Positions 47,123 to 59,104 of a stretch of 64,000 bases of DNA are shown piece after piece. Made by a program: the position numbers and the translations under genes. Each line of letters begins with the position of its first letter. Position 1 is the stretch's first letter. The notes under the pieces are model-generated. The model searched no databases and was not told the origin of the DNA. It saw only the letters and a list, made by a program, of their open reading frames with translations. Where the stretch lies: contig VKHL01000094.1 in the NCBI GenBank assembly GCA_015146655.1, forward strand, positions 1-64,000, given 5' to 3'. The DNA comes from Ochromonas danica (Eukaryota; Sar; Chrysophyceae; Chromulinales; Chromulinaceae).

Positions 47123-47661
47123 TCTTTAATTTAATTTTTTACTTAATCTTCTTTACTTGACTAATGCGATCTTCTGTGTTTTTTCTTTCTAAATAGCACA
47201 GACTATAGTAATTTGTTTTTGTAATTTATTTATTGATTTTGTTATAATAAACAAAGGCAACAACGCGGCTGGGATGTGTCTGCTCACTCCGGCAGCGCTG
47301 TGCTGGGAGGAGGTTGTGTGTGTCAAGAAGAAAACCTCGAAAATTAATCAATGTTATTGATGATTTATATTGAATTGTTTCGGACTAGAAGGACTTATTT
47401 ATATTTAATAACATAAAGAAGAATCATTTGCTATTATCGGAATTCAATGTAATTTTGTGTATATTTACGCCAATCGCCATTGTAGACAGCACCTTCCCCG
47501 CGCAATTAGAAATAGTCGACATCCAAAACAACAATCCGCCATCATCAATCTTTGGATATTGAAAGAGATTGAACTATTAATCACCTTATTCCAAAATATT
47601 GTTTGGAAAGAAGTTGTTAACACCAAGTAGATCCTTTTTGTTTTAATATTTAAAAGGCAAG
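47123..47661. promoter_or_regulatory. Divergent promoter between UBE2K and SPIN90-like genes
   Basis: About 540 bp between the two start codons, AT-rich apart from a short GC-richer stretch at 47260-47320. No specific element is recognised. Confidence 0.35.
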
Positions 47662-49528
47662 ATGGAGTCATTTCAATTTCGTTCCCTCTCCACGGATGCC
47701 ATGGAAACATGCTTTCCGGCTACTGATAATGAATTAGTAAACTCTCTATCAGAGCATTTCTTCATTTCAGGCTCTATTCAAATGGACAATTTACCAGAAG
47801 TGATGGAGGTTGGTACAGCTATTGTTCCATTTGTTTGGATTTCCCTGATATTGTCATTGTTTGATATGATTCCAGATTATTCGAGTTGCTTTTGAAGATG
47901 GTGGATCAACTGATGAAATAATTATTGAAGCTTGTCAATATATGGAATTTGCTCTGATTGACTTTTTATTGGCTGTCACTTCCTCTGACAGGTAAGAGCA
48001 GCACCTTTGTCTCCAGTGCTGTTTGGCCCATATTGATGATCATGTTTCATTGTGCAATCTGAAGGCCTGAATCAGCGATTGCATCTAGATGTCTAGCTTT
48101 TGCTAGTAATATCTTTGATGATCTCTGGGTTCAATATACTGCGTTTCATCCTCGTAAGCTATGTAACGTCCTTCTTGCGTGTAAAGTCGTTCCAAAGAAA
48201 GTTCGACAGCTTGCCACGCTTAATACTCCTGTCAAAAGAAGGTCCAGTTATCTTGGATATGATCCTAGAGATAAGCGCGACTTCAACGTTGAGGGGTATG
48301 ACGAAGAAGATGCCCGTTATGAACAAGAAATAGCTTTTAAAGCTGGTATTGAAGACAGCATTATGGTATATCTACTACTACTCTCCCAATTTTTTTATAA
48401 ACACCAAGAAGATATCACTATTCATATTGCGAATAGTCGCGATCTTTCTTCTAGATCGACGCCTTCCGTCGAAGAGAACTATGAGTTGAAAATGAGCGAG
48501 TTGGTCAACATGGAAGATTGTATAGACCAACTTGTGGTCGATCGTTCTCTTTTGGACCGATACTGCAGTGACATTCTGCTCTATCTGGTACAAACCATGC
48601 TATCCATAGCGTGTTCAACCTTTGAAGATGCAACACAGCATTGTGTGAAAATTGTCAGTGCTATTAATGATCAGTTTCCTCCGCTTAGCGCTGATCGACC
48701 TACCACAGAGGTACAATATTTTATTATTTACGCGATGTCGATTATACTCGTCACTCATACCTTCTCGGTGACAGGTAGCACGTTTCTTCATCCAGGCAGA
48801 TAAGCAGCCGAATGCTGAAGGAAAGTTGACAAAGGTATGTTCTTCGGTGCATTTTGACTGGCTTGATAACTAATTCTGTTCTTCATAGACATTACTTTAC
48901 ATTCTCAACGAGAATGGATATCCCAATATGATTGAAGGAGAGGCCTTAGCAGCTTGTAAGATGTGCATCCATCTTTTGGGTCAGTCTGCACCTATTGAAC
49001 GGCTCGCTTCAAATCAGCAAAAGCAAAAAGGCCATTTCTATGCCAATGATATAAAGGTTCTTTTGGAGATCTGTCTGCGTGAATTGACGAATATTCCTTC
49101 TCATGATTTAACCAGTCTGCGTTTAAGGTTCGATATTAAACCATCTCCGTAGTATTGAGACGTCTGAATTTGTGAATTGTTGTTGTTTATGATATTGATA
49201 TAATTATAGGTATATCCAATTATTAGAAGCTATAGTCACTCGCAGTTCTTGGTCTACATTGGGAGAAAAGCATCTGTAAGCATCTTGTTTTCTTGGATTT
49301 ATTTTGGTTACATTATGACTTATTTTCCATACTTCTAACAGACAAAGCAAGATTGTGGAAACATTACAGTTTATTGATAATCATGATGCTCATGAAGCTT
49401 GTCGTGCCCAAGCAAACGGTCTTCTCAACGAGTATGGTTATTTGTTTCAATGAGCTTGGCAGGGTATTAGTATTTTCGTTAAATTTTGAGGCGCTTTATT
49501 ATATAGGTACTCCTGGTCTGTTGTTTGA
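47662..49528 (+). CDS. SPIN90/Ldb17/Dip1-like Arp2/3 regulator
   Basis: Eight small exons, 47662-47808, 47876-47991, 48065-48710, 48775-48834, 48889-49127, 49210-49275, 49342-49431 and 49507-49528, encode about 461 residues. The C-terminal half matches the SPIN90/Ldb17 leucine-rich domain: LLYILNENGYPNMIEGEAL, then HFYANDIKVLLEICLRELTNIP and LRYIQLLEAIV, as in fission-yeast Dip1. Proteins of this family switch on Arp2/3 without a mother filament and so seed linear actin filaments. There is no SH3 domain of the animal type. A Lys/Arg-rich linker and an acidic segment lie at about residues 115-165. The last exon is only seven codons long and its placement is the least certain part. Confidence 0.7.
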
Positions 49529-50238
49529 GAAAGTGGTTATGCTAGAAATAGGTGTGTTGCATCCTATTGTGGTGATTTCTTGATGTCAGACACATACTCA
49601 TGTTGTAACAGACAGTTGCTCGCTAACAAGAAAATGTTGGTTTTCTCCGTATCTGACCCTAGACATGACTTTGTTGTTGGGAATGTCACAGCAGACTTTA
49701 TTTTGGGAATGGTATATCACAGCAGGTTTTATAATCATTTCTGTATGGAGGGTGTTTAGCGCACTCAATAGTGCATTTACTGTTGCCTCTCTTGCAAAGA
49801 GACTGAGACTAAAGACACTAGGAGTATGAGAAAGGATGAAACCTAGATGTGGGCAAAGGAAGAGTAGAAGATTAATTTGCCAGACTGTTTGTCTTAAGTG
49901 ATCTCAAGTGACATGAAGCGAATAACCTACTAACTCTAGGAACTCTAGGACTCTAGGAAGTTCCTACTGTAAAATATTTCTAAACAACATTTACAATTCC
50001 AGAATTGAATCTAATTTAATTCCATGGAATTCACCTCGGTTGAAGATTCATCTGCATTTCGTTAAGTTAATGTTGTACCGGTACTCTTTCCAGTCATTTC
50101 CAACAACAACGTCAAGAGAAGTGAGCTTGTTTGATTAGTCTTGTGTCTCGTTGATCTCGTAGCTTCGCTTGAGTTAGTTGACCTTGTTTGCTGTCTTTGG
50201 ATTATAAAGCAGTGAAGGAATTATTTAATTGAATAGTT
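49529..50238. other. Intergenic between SPIN90-like and channel genes
   Basis: About 700 bp with no supported exon. A short direct repeat of CTAGGAACTCTAGGA type lies near 49935-49960. Confidence 0.45.
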
Positions 50239-52065
50239 ATGTATATATTCGAATTTTTCTTTTCTTTCTTTCTTTTCAGCTGGTTTTTATTTGGTAATAG
50301 TAGTGGTAGTACAACAAATCCTTTACCTCCATTGTGCATTAATTCTGAAGATGAATTAGTCTATATTAATAAAAGTCTCTCTGCTTCACAAACATTTTAT
50401 AATTGTTTAGCTAATATCCCTGATGGTGGATTATTACCCAGTTATTACAATGGTGGTATCTATGGACCCATTACATTTTCCACGGGTATTACACTAAACA
50501 ACCTCATTGAGGTCAGTGAAAACCTTATTTAATTTGATCATTCTCTCTCATAATAATTTGTCTAATAATTTGTTATACAGATCGATGAAGTTCGTGGAAC
50601 AGCAACTATAGCATTCAGTATTGGTTGCTCATGGATTGACAAACGCTTTGCTATGCCTTTGTTCTGGAAAAATTATCATGCCTCTTCCATCCAACTCACC
50701 TTTATCGCAACGAATCAATCGATTGTGTTATTCACACCACAGCTTCGTTATCTTGATGCCAAAGAAGTTGTCTGTGTAGACGAAGATCTGACACTGTCAA
50801 ACAAGAATATGTTCCTCTATAAAGCTGCATGCACTATCACGATAATTCAGACAACTTTAGAATTCAATCAATATCCTGATGATTTGCAAAGTTTACGACT
50901 TCGTGTTTATGCCTATCCATATGATAATACTACTGCACTCATGGCAATTTACAATGGCGTTGCGTTCTCCACGGATGAAGAGGGCAACCCAACCTTCCCA
51001 CAAAATCAACTATGGGCTTATCACAGTAGCTCTGCTGATGTGTATAATTCGCAAGGTTCTTCTTCTGCTACTAGTATCGCCACATTTGAAATTAATGTCC
51101 AACGTAAAGGAGCTGGCATCGTGTTGAGATTAGTCGTCCCGGTGTTGTTATTGTTGATTTTGTCCACATTAACATTTTGGACGGTCCCTGATCAGCGTGT
51201 GTCAATTACCATCACTATTCTATTGTCAGTATCTGCCTTATATATTGTTATTATCAATAACATCCCCATGGTCGGATATCTGACGAAGATAGATCGTTTC
51301 ATTTTTTCGGTAAGTAGTTTAGCAGATGAATTGAGCCAATTTTATCTGATTGTTTTAATTTTTGTGTATATGTAGATGTTTCTTGTTTTAGTGCTGGTGG
51401 TAGTTATTCATCAGATGTATACTACTCTGCAAGATAAGCAAGACCGGTGGCCTTTACGTCAAGTCTACCTTCGCATTTTGGAATGTTTTGGTCGCACGGT
51501 GTTATTACCTTTCATAGTATGTTATTTCTTGTATATTATGCCCTCTGCTTTCGGAACGTATTCTTCTCGTTTACATATTCGCAAGGCTATCGTGGGAGTC
51601 GTTCTTGCACTTTCATCGATTATATTTTTGCGAGAAGCTGCAGGTTTGTATGCTGCATGGGTTCATGCATTGGAACTACTTATTGCCAAAGTGAATGCCA
51701 AGGAAACAACTGTCCATGATTTATCTTGGATTGAATGCTTGGTCGTAAATATCTGGAAGTTCGAGGTGATCTCAGTGTCTCCTCAATTCTTGATTTTCGT
51801 TTTACAACATCGAGAAGAGGTTGATTTAGGCTTTAAAAGACGGTTGAGTTTACGCCAAGAAAGTTTTCTTTTAGAAAAAAGAAAGAGTGTTCGTTTTTCT
51901 GGTTCTCCAGATAGTGGTTTTGATATTGAAGGGGATCTCAGAAAGTTCTCCCTTGAAACAACTCAAGATGATGCTGTTCTATCCAATGAAGCAGAAGATA
52001 AGCCTCGTCTGAGAAGTGGCAACGAACCCAATAAAGTAGGTGGTCCCTCTATAGAAGAGGTATAA
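50239..52065 (+). CDS. Pentameric ligand-gated ion channel subunit without Cys loop
   Basis: Exons 50239-50511, 50581-51309 and 51376-52065 encode about 563 residues. A signal peptide (FFFSFFLFSWFLF) starts the protein. The extracellular beta domain has SWIDKRF, like the W-x-D-x-RL loop, and the Pro-loop YPDDLQSL at 189-196. The two cysteines of the animal Cys loop are replaced by Gln and Ser, as in bacterial and other protist members. Membrane segments are M1 270-292, M2 298-320 (pore), M3 324-352 and M4 375-392. A further hydrophobic stretch lies at 405-428. The C-terminal tail of about 130 residues is charged, with RRLSLRQ and KRKSVRF, which look like phosphorylation sites. Ligand and ion selectivity cannot be read. 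Confidence 0.83.
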
Positions 52066-52525
52066 TGAAATATGTATATATGTACATACGTTTGGAGAAG
52101 GATATTGTTTCTTTTCCTCTAGGAGCTTTTCGGCACATTACATTGTTTTAGTAGCTAGTAGGTTTTACGCTTTGCATGAGATGCATTGTCAATTTCCTTT
52201 TGCTTGTGTTTAGTCTACACAATTTGTTTTTCATAGAAATGAATTTGTCATGCAATCATTTTAGTGCTTTGTTGTGTTGTCCGGTAGTAGAACAACTGCA
52301 TCGTCATCCTTGCTTGAAAAAACGGAGATTAATGCATTATTTACTTTACCCTGTATTTTCTATGTGTCCTTAACGGTAGTACTTTATGTTTTTGATGTAA
52401 CCTAACCTTCTGATCAGAGTCAACAACAACCAACAAGTTACACAGCATAAGGCATGTCACAGTCACAAACAGCCATCAAAGACTTATTCAGCAATATATT
52501 GCCATCCTTTTCATGGTTAGCACGC
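52066..52525. other. Intergenic between channel gene and tRNA-Pro
   Basis: About 460 bp; 3' flank of the channel gene and upstream flank of the tRNA gene. No other feature is supported. Confidence 0.5.
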
Positions 52526-52620
52526 GGGGAATTGGTCTAGGGGTATGATTCTCGCTTTGGGTGCGAGAGGTCCCGGGTTCGAACCCAGCCTTCGTTGCTA
52601 AGAAATTCCCGGATTCCCCC
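52526..52620 (+). tRNA. tRNA-Pro (UGG) interrupted by a 23-nt insertion in the T arm
   Basis: The D arm, anticodon arm and 5' T arm are a textbook eukaryotic tRNA-Pro: anticodon stem CTCGC/GCGAG with loop TTTGGGT (anticodon TGG at 52558-52560). Acceptor GGGGAAT at 52526-52532 finds no partner straight after the T loop, but pairs perfectly over 7 bp with ATTCCCC at 52613-52619. The T stem CCGGG at 52573-52577 pairs fully only if 52585-52586 (CC) is joined to 52610-52612 (CGG). This leaves 23 nt (52587-52609, movable by two bases) as an insertion between tRNA positions 62 and 63, or 60-62. Discriminator C at 52620 is normal for eukaryotic tRNA-Pro. There is no intron at 37/38. Either an ectopic intron or a disrupted gene. 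Confidence 0.8.
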
Positions 52621-52900
52621 GCCAAATCTTTTGCCTAAACAAATAGTGCTCTATTTATTGTGCTCTATTGTTTCATTTTATTATCATTATTTTATACTGT
52701 GCATGTTTTATTTCTATTGTCAGTTTTATCTTATCATTTCAAACTTCATTCGCAAAGCAGAAGGATAGTGTGCTACACAAAACGTGGCCAAAAACTCTGA
52801 GAGGTCAGAAACGCGTTTTGTTACCCTTCAGATCAATCTTGATTCATCATCATTATCATCATCACCTTTGTCGTCGTCTTCTTTCTCGATTGTCACATAA

Positions 52901-55900
52901 ATGGAAGATAGGAATTCCTTGTCTGAGAAAGACACAGAAGAAGAAGTAGAAGAAGGAAACTTCTTCCCTGCTACTGTTGTTGATGATGCTGCTACTGTTG
53001 CTGTTGTTCATCCTCCAGCATGTCATGAACATCATTGTTATCGACCACGAACACTAGGAGAGAAATTAGAATATTTCTATCTACAATTTATACCTTTACA
53101 ACAACAACATCATCAACAACAACAACAATCCAATAATCTAATCAATAATCCAATTGAAAAAAATGAAACAATTCATATTTTATTTCAAGATATTTTACAT
53201 CTATTAGAAGATCATATTCTATTATATGATGAAGGTGAAGATGAAAGTTTACAAACTGAAATTATTGAAGATATACAACGTAAAATGATTCAATTTCTAC
53301 GTCCATTCTATATTGATAGTGTAAATCAGTTAATTACATCCTGTACAAAACGATTACGTGCTAAAACAGCATTAGATGGGAATCATAGTCAAATAGATCA
53401 TTCTCAACGACATATCTATATTCTCATTGATCTGTATGGTTCATGGAGTAATTTATTAATATCATTAGTAAATTATTCATTTTCAAAATCTTCATGGCAT
53501 TTTCTATTATCTTCATTAATACAACGTGTTGCTGAAATGGCATGGCAAATTGTGATTACATTTAAAAAAGATCGTGAATTAGATCGTTGGTGTCAAGAGT
53601 TTATTGATTTAGAAAGTGAAGAAGAAGAACAAAATAAGAATTTACTTGCTTTAGATCAAGTATTACAACAACTTGTTATGATGTATAGTGTAGAAGAACA
53701 ATATCAACAATTTCTTTATTCTTCATTTGAACGTTATACTATTATATCAGGTGAAGAAGAAGGTGAAGGTGCAGGAGGAGGTGAAAATGATGATCCATTT
53801 CTTCGATTTCAAGATATTTTGTGTAATTCTATATTATTATTATCACTTGAAGAAGGTCGAGGTGGTAGTAGTAATGGTCAGAATAGTCGTGTAAGATCTG
53901 ATCCTTTACAACTACTACCATTAGAAATGATTAACCGTTGGAAAGAACTTTCCTTCTATTATACTACATTAGAGACAGCTTATTGGGTATGGAGTATTAA
54001 ACAAGCATTATTACAAGGTGAATTAGTTGAAATTGAAGAATCGGTTTATGTTCCACAATGTCTAGAAGATTTATTATTTCTCTTTCAAAAAGTTATTGAA
54101 CGTTGTTTAAGTTTTCAAGATGAACAAATTGTGTTTCTAATAGGTCAAAAGATATTAGAAGTTTTTCATTTCTTATTAGTACCTCAATCAGCAGCAGATA
54201 GTAGTAATGGTGGTGGTTGTAGTAATGGTAGTAGTAGTAGCCATACAGAGTCATTACTATCGATGATATTATTCCAGCCTATGCTTTATCAAGGAGTGTT
54301 ACAACCTGTTGTTATGGAAGGAGAAGGAGAAGGAGGAGAAGAGAATGTTGAAGTAGTCAACATGGAGAGAAATGCTGGTTGTTTTAAAGGGAGAAGGCGA
54401 GGATTTCATTCTACATTACTTACTTTCCTTGTAGATCAAGCATTTACAACTTGTCTTAAGTTACCTAGTAACAAAAAACGACAATCTAGTCATTATGGTA
54501 ATAGTTCTGGTGGTAACCAAATGGTTAACTCTCCTTCTACATCAGCTAAAGTGTCATCGACATTATCAGTTAAGACACCATTAACTACTCCACAGAAAAG
54601 TGATGGATTATCAAAGGAGATTGTATCTTCCTCCTTTAATACACCTTCTCAACCTACTATTGACTCTAATAATGGTAGTAATAGTAATTGGCAAGATGTT
54701 TTAGCAACAACTACTTCTGTGACTTCCTCATGGTTGAGTACATGGGCTAGTCCATATGTTGACAGTGCATTAGCAGCTACAGGAAGTATGAAGTTAAATA
54801 GTCGACAAGAGAATGATCAATCTAATGATGATACTACTACTATAACAACAAGTGGAGGACTATTAGATATGGTATCAAATGTAGTTGCTACAGGGTTAAC
54901 ATCATTAGCAACTCCAGCAAAAGAATCTCATTCAGATCTAACAACCGCATCTAATGTTACTACCACCACTACCAGTTCCTCTACCAAGATGCCTCCACCT
55001 CGTAATATGACAATGGAGGAGATGCTTCTTCATGCTCTTGATCCTGACGCACAAACAAGTAGTAATAATAATAATGGCAATGGTAGTACCTTTATGTCAG
55101 CTTCAGCTTCAGCTTCTCATATAGAATTAGATAATAGTCGATTTATAGAGTCAAAAATGGAGACAGAACGACAAGCTTATTGGCGTTATTATCTATCTAT
55201 TGATATCTATCATAATCGTAATCTCTTATGGGAAGTAAAAGATGAAAATGAAATGAAAGAAAATGGAGTGCAAAGAGAAGAAGAAGAAGTTGTCTATCTT
55301 AATGCATTAGCTGCTGCACTTCAAGCAAGTAGGAGGATATATGCTACATTTGATCCTACTAGTTCCTCAAGTCTATTGGAATCCTATTCAGGTAGCAAAA
55401 CTGGATCTAATAATGATGCTAATGAGACAATTGAAGAAGAATGTGCACGATGGTGGAAAACGAAGTACCCTAGTATTGCCATTTTAGCTGAGGTAAGAAC
55501 TAACTAGTGGACTCTCTTTTGGAGGCCATGATTGCCTTTTTGCTGTATGTGCTGACTTGTGATTTGGTGGGTTTTGTAAACAGGAAGCAAGGAAATGTGT
55601 GCAAGATTATGACTCTTGTCTAAGACATGGTATTCATCGATTGTTGTGCAGACATTGGTTTCTATACCTTCAACGTCCTCTATTGGGTGTATGTCGACAA
55701 CGTGATTGGCAACTCTCTGGTAATGAGATGGAAAGCTGTTGGCATCAATCACGTCTTGCTCAGATTGTTTCTGATTATCTCTTGTCCTTTCAACCACGTC
55801 AAGAGATTGACTTTCGACTTTCCATAGTTTTGAATGGAAAAGGTTCTGAGTCAGGTTCAAACCAATCTCAAGGCTCTGGTGGAGGATTATGGGGAGATAT

Positions 55901-56417
55901 GATGGGTAATCTCATGTCATGGGGAAGACTTGCGAGTGGCTCAACAGGTTCTTCAACCACTGGCGTAGATGGAAGAAGAAGAAATGGCAGCGGCAAAGCA
56001 GATCCAAGTTATCTGTCTGAACCAGCATTCCATACCTATTTGTTGGAGTTAACTATTTTCTTCACTCGTACTCTCTTGGAAGATGTCTTGTTACTTTGTG
56101 ATTTCAATGAATGGGGTGCTTTACTATTTCAACAAGAGGTTATGCAAGTGATTCGTTATTTACAGTCTCTACTTCGGCTAGCTGGTGGTAGTGCGGAGTT
56201 GCTAAGCCAACAGCATGGTCTCTGTCTTGCATTAACTCGTGCATGTAGCTTCTTAGTACTCGATCAACCATCTCATGTCTTGCAATATCGTATTGCTCCT
56301 CTGGATCCTAAACGAGTGAAAGAAGTGCTTGCTCGTCGGAAGGATTTTCGTCAAGAGATCATCACTAACCTCTCTTTTCCTGTTGTTAATACCAGTGTTG
56401 ATAAACAAAAATCATAG
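52901..56417 (+). CDS. COG4: Conserved oligomeric Golgi complex subunit 4
   Basis: Two exons, 52901-55492 and 55584-56417, encode about 1,141 residues, against roughly 785 in animals. The C-terminal part is diagnostic: QEVMQVIRYLQSLL aligns with the COG4 KDLRSLIAYLTTV helix, and RIAPLDPKRVKEVLARRKDFRQE with its [20 protein letters not shown]. Upstream helical stretches (ALDQVLQQLVMMYSVEEQY; VYVPQCLEDLLFLFQKVIERCLS) also fit. COG4 is a tethering subunit for retrograde vesicles at the Golgi. The excess length comes from low-complexity insertions: a Gln/His run near residue 70, Glu/Gly runs near 285 and 475, and a Ser/Thr/Asn-rich region around 525-740. The weakly conserved N-terminus makes the start less certain. 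Confidence 0.78.
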
Positions 56418-56570
56418 TAATAGTAATGCTGTTGTTCTTAACCTATCGAATTATCACTGTTCTTGTTGTTATAATTTGTGTTTCTCCTTTACGTTCTATT
56501 TTTATGGGAGGTCTCCTGGTTGTTTGTCTTTCTATTGTATGCTATCGCAAGGGATTCCCTCAAGCGGTTT

Positions 56571-56652
56571 GGCTGAATGGCCGAGCGGTCCAAGGCGTTC
56601 GACTCAAGTTCGAATCTCTACGGAGGCGTGGGTTCGAACCCCACTTCAGTCA
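56571..56652 (+). tRNA. tRNA-Leu (CAA)
   Basis: An 82-nt class II tRNA. Acceptor GGCTGAA pairs with TTCAGTC (one G-T pair), the anticodon stem is TTCGA/TCGAA with loop CTCAAGT, giving anticodon CAA, and a long variable arm (TCTCTACGGAGGC) follows. The T arm GTGGG-TTCGAAC-CCCAC is perfect and the discriminator is A. There is no intron, although many eukaryotic tRNA-Leu(CAA) genes have one. Confidence 0.95.
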
Positions 56653-56898
56653 CAACTTTTGCTCGCCATCAGACTTCATCCTATCGCGAGATTTTTTGGC
56701 TTTTCTGTATCAGCTGATCATTACTGAAACAAAAGAAATATGAGAATAGTTTTTCATCATTTTATTCATTTATTAATTATTATTAACATATGGACAATCA
56801 TCATCAAACTGTCATCATTTAGCTTTGCTTGGACCTTCTTAATCATTCTTGGCTAGCAATGCAAAATGATGTCGATGATAATGAAAAGAAAACCATGA

Positions 56899-57591
56899 TC
56901 AACCATACGAATGAGCAGCTTCGGCCTCTTTGACAGCATTCTAATACAGAACAAAGAAGTCATTAGAGTGAAGTGAGTGAGACAATACAATACAACAACA
57001 TAGTAGCTTATAGAACAAAACAAGTAAGCAGAAAAAACATATTCGTGGTCAAGAGTTTCCTAATAGCCAAGGTTTGACAGGATGGGAGAGGAGAGGAGGG
57101 GAAGAGAGGTCTTACATCAAACTCTGCCTCAAGAGTTTCCAATTCTAACTGAAGATCTGACAAAGCTGACTCAAACACCTAAAACATAGCATTACACATA
57201 GATAGTCAGTTAACAATCAACCTTCATTTCCTCACTATACGTTACCCTATCATCACCACTACTACTACTGTACCACCACCTAACCTACCTGTACAGGGTT
57301 AAGTCGTGCATCCATTGTTTCCACACGAACATGACAATCAAAAATTAAAGGATGTGGCATACGATATCCAGCAAATCGTACAGCAGGATCACGTAATAAC
57401 TGTATTCGTAATAGATTGCCAATCGTATGATCTTCTTTAGCTAAAACAAAAGTTCCAGCATTGGGTTTCTTACTATCCTTAGTATAAGTCAATTTCTTAG
57501 GAACATTTGGATCTTTAATATCTACATCATCTTCAGGATCTTCAGGCCATCTCCAAGTTAAAAATCGATCAGGTGCATTCGCATTAGACAT
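56899..57591 (-). CDS. RPB11: RNA polymerase II subunit RPB11
   Basis: Exons 57591-57289, 57178-57116 and 56940-56899 encode about 135 residues. The core KKPNAGTFVLAKEDHTIGNLLRIQLLRDPAVRFAGYRMPHPL is the RPB11/AC19 signature, and the C-terminal helix (ALSDLQLELETLEAEFDNAV) pairs with RPB3 in the polymerase. Spacing of the DHT-GN motif and lack of the AC19-type N-terminal acidic extension favour Pol II RPB11; an N-terminal segment of about 30 residues (PDRFLTWRWPEDPEDD) is longer than in animals. Confidence 0.9.
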
Positions 57592-57764
57592 GTTTATTTA
57601 TTGGGTCACAACTCTGTTTGTTTGTTGGTCAATCAATCAATCGATCAGGTGATGATTATTACCATACGCGCGATAATCCCTTCGCACCATAACAATAGTT
57701 ACTTTCTCCCTCGCAATGTAATAACAGTGTAGTAGTCTTGCTTTCACTGAGGCTGTTGTTTTGG

Positions 57765-59058
57765 ATGACATTGGATGAACGAAGAATTAGATTTAATTAC
57801 AATAATAATAATAAGAGGATGAAAATAGATCTTGTTCTATTTATCTATTGGATTATTTTACCTTTTGTGAATTTCTTATTTTGGTTTTATTTGAGTAAGA
57901 GTCATTATTTCCAATCATCTGGTACTTCTTGTCCTCGTCAACAGAATGTCATAGGAGGAAGAGGAGGAATAAGTGGAAGTAGTCATCCTCAAATGAGAGG
58001 TGGTACTACTGCTAGAGTCAGTGCATCTGATAGTAGTGGTAGTAGTAGTGGTGCAGATGAAGGTCCAACACTAGAGGCGATGTTAGAAGCATCTCATCAC
58101 ATGCAGTCTGTGCTTCAGGCTACAGCAGACTGTGCTGGTGTTGGTAGTGGTAATGGTAATGGTGGTAGTGGAGGGGGAGGAGGTGCTAGTACCTCTCTCA
58201 CAGAGGACTTACCATGTCCTATTCTTCCCTCCTATACTAGTAGTAGTACTAGTAATAGTGGTGGTGGTAATAGAAGAAGAAAAGTCAATAATGGCAGAGA
58301 TAATACAATAGGAGGATTCTTTGATGTCACTTTCCAAAATACACTTGAATTTGAGAAATATCGACGAGATCGTTTAGCTTCGATGTCATTAGATCTTGTC
58401 GTACAAACCTATACCTCCAGTGATACCCTTCTCTTCCACTACCTAGGTAGAGAAGGCGAAGGAGGAGGAGGAGGAGGTGATGATGATGAGGAGAAGTGTC
58501 TACATCTAGATCATCATTTCTTAGATATCTCTATGGATACTTGTATGGCAATAGTAATGGTAGAGAATACGAATCATACCTATGATACGATACGTATTGA
58601 TCAAGATATTGATATCTATGGTCTATCCATATCAAATCCTGATCCTTCTCAAATTGATAAATATTCAACAAAATTTGGATTAAATCGATTTAATCAAAAT
58701 AAAATATGGCCAACAGGATTTTTTCGTAAAGTACCTAAAGAAAGAGGAAGAGAAAGAACAAAAGAGAAATTAGGAACATTTTTAAAACATTATGAGAAGA
58801 TGAGAGAACAACTAATTGCAAAGTTATCAAGTCATGGTATAGGGAAAGGAGATGATGTAGTGGTGATGGTATTAAATGAAGGAGAATTAGATTTATTTTT
58901 AAATTTTGCTTGTTCTTGTCGTTTACATGATCTCTCTTTAGATCATGTTTTAGTGTTTGCTGGAAACAGGTTAGTCTACTATATATACAGTATATAGGAT
59001 GTCTTCTTTCTCATGGTTCTCAATCAATTTGTATGTATTGTATGTGTTGCGTTTGTGT

Positions 59059-59104
<46 letters not shown>

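Noticed and set aside
52571-52598. Reading the tRNA-Pro as ending directly after the T arm at about 52597
   Set aside because: That reading leaves two mismatches in the T stem and no acceptor pairing, while the downstream ATTCCCC gives a perfect stem.
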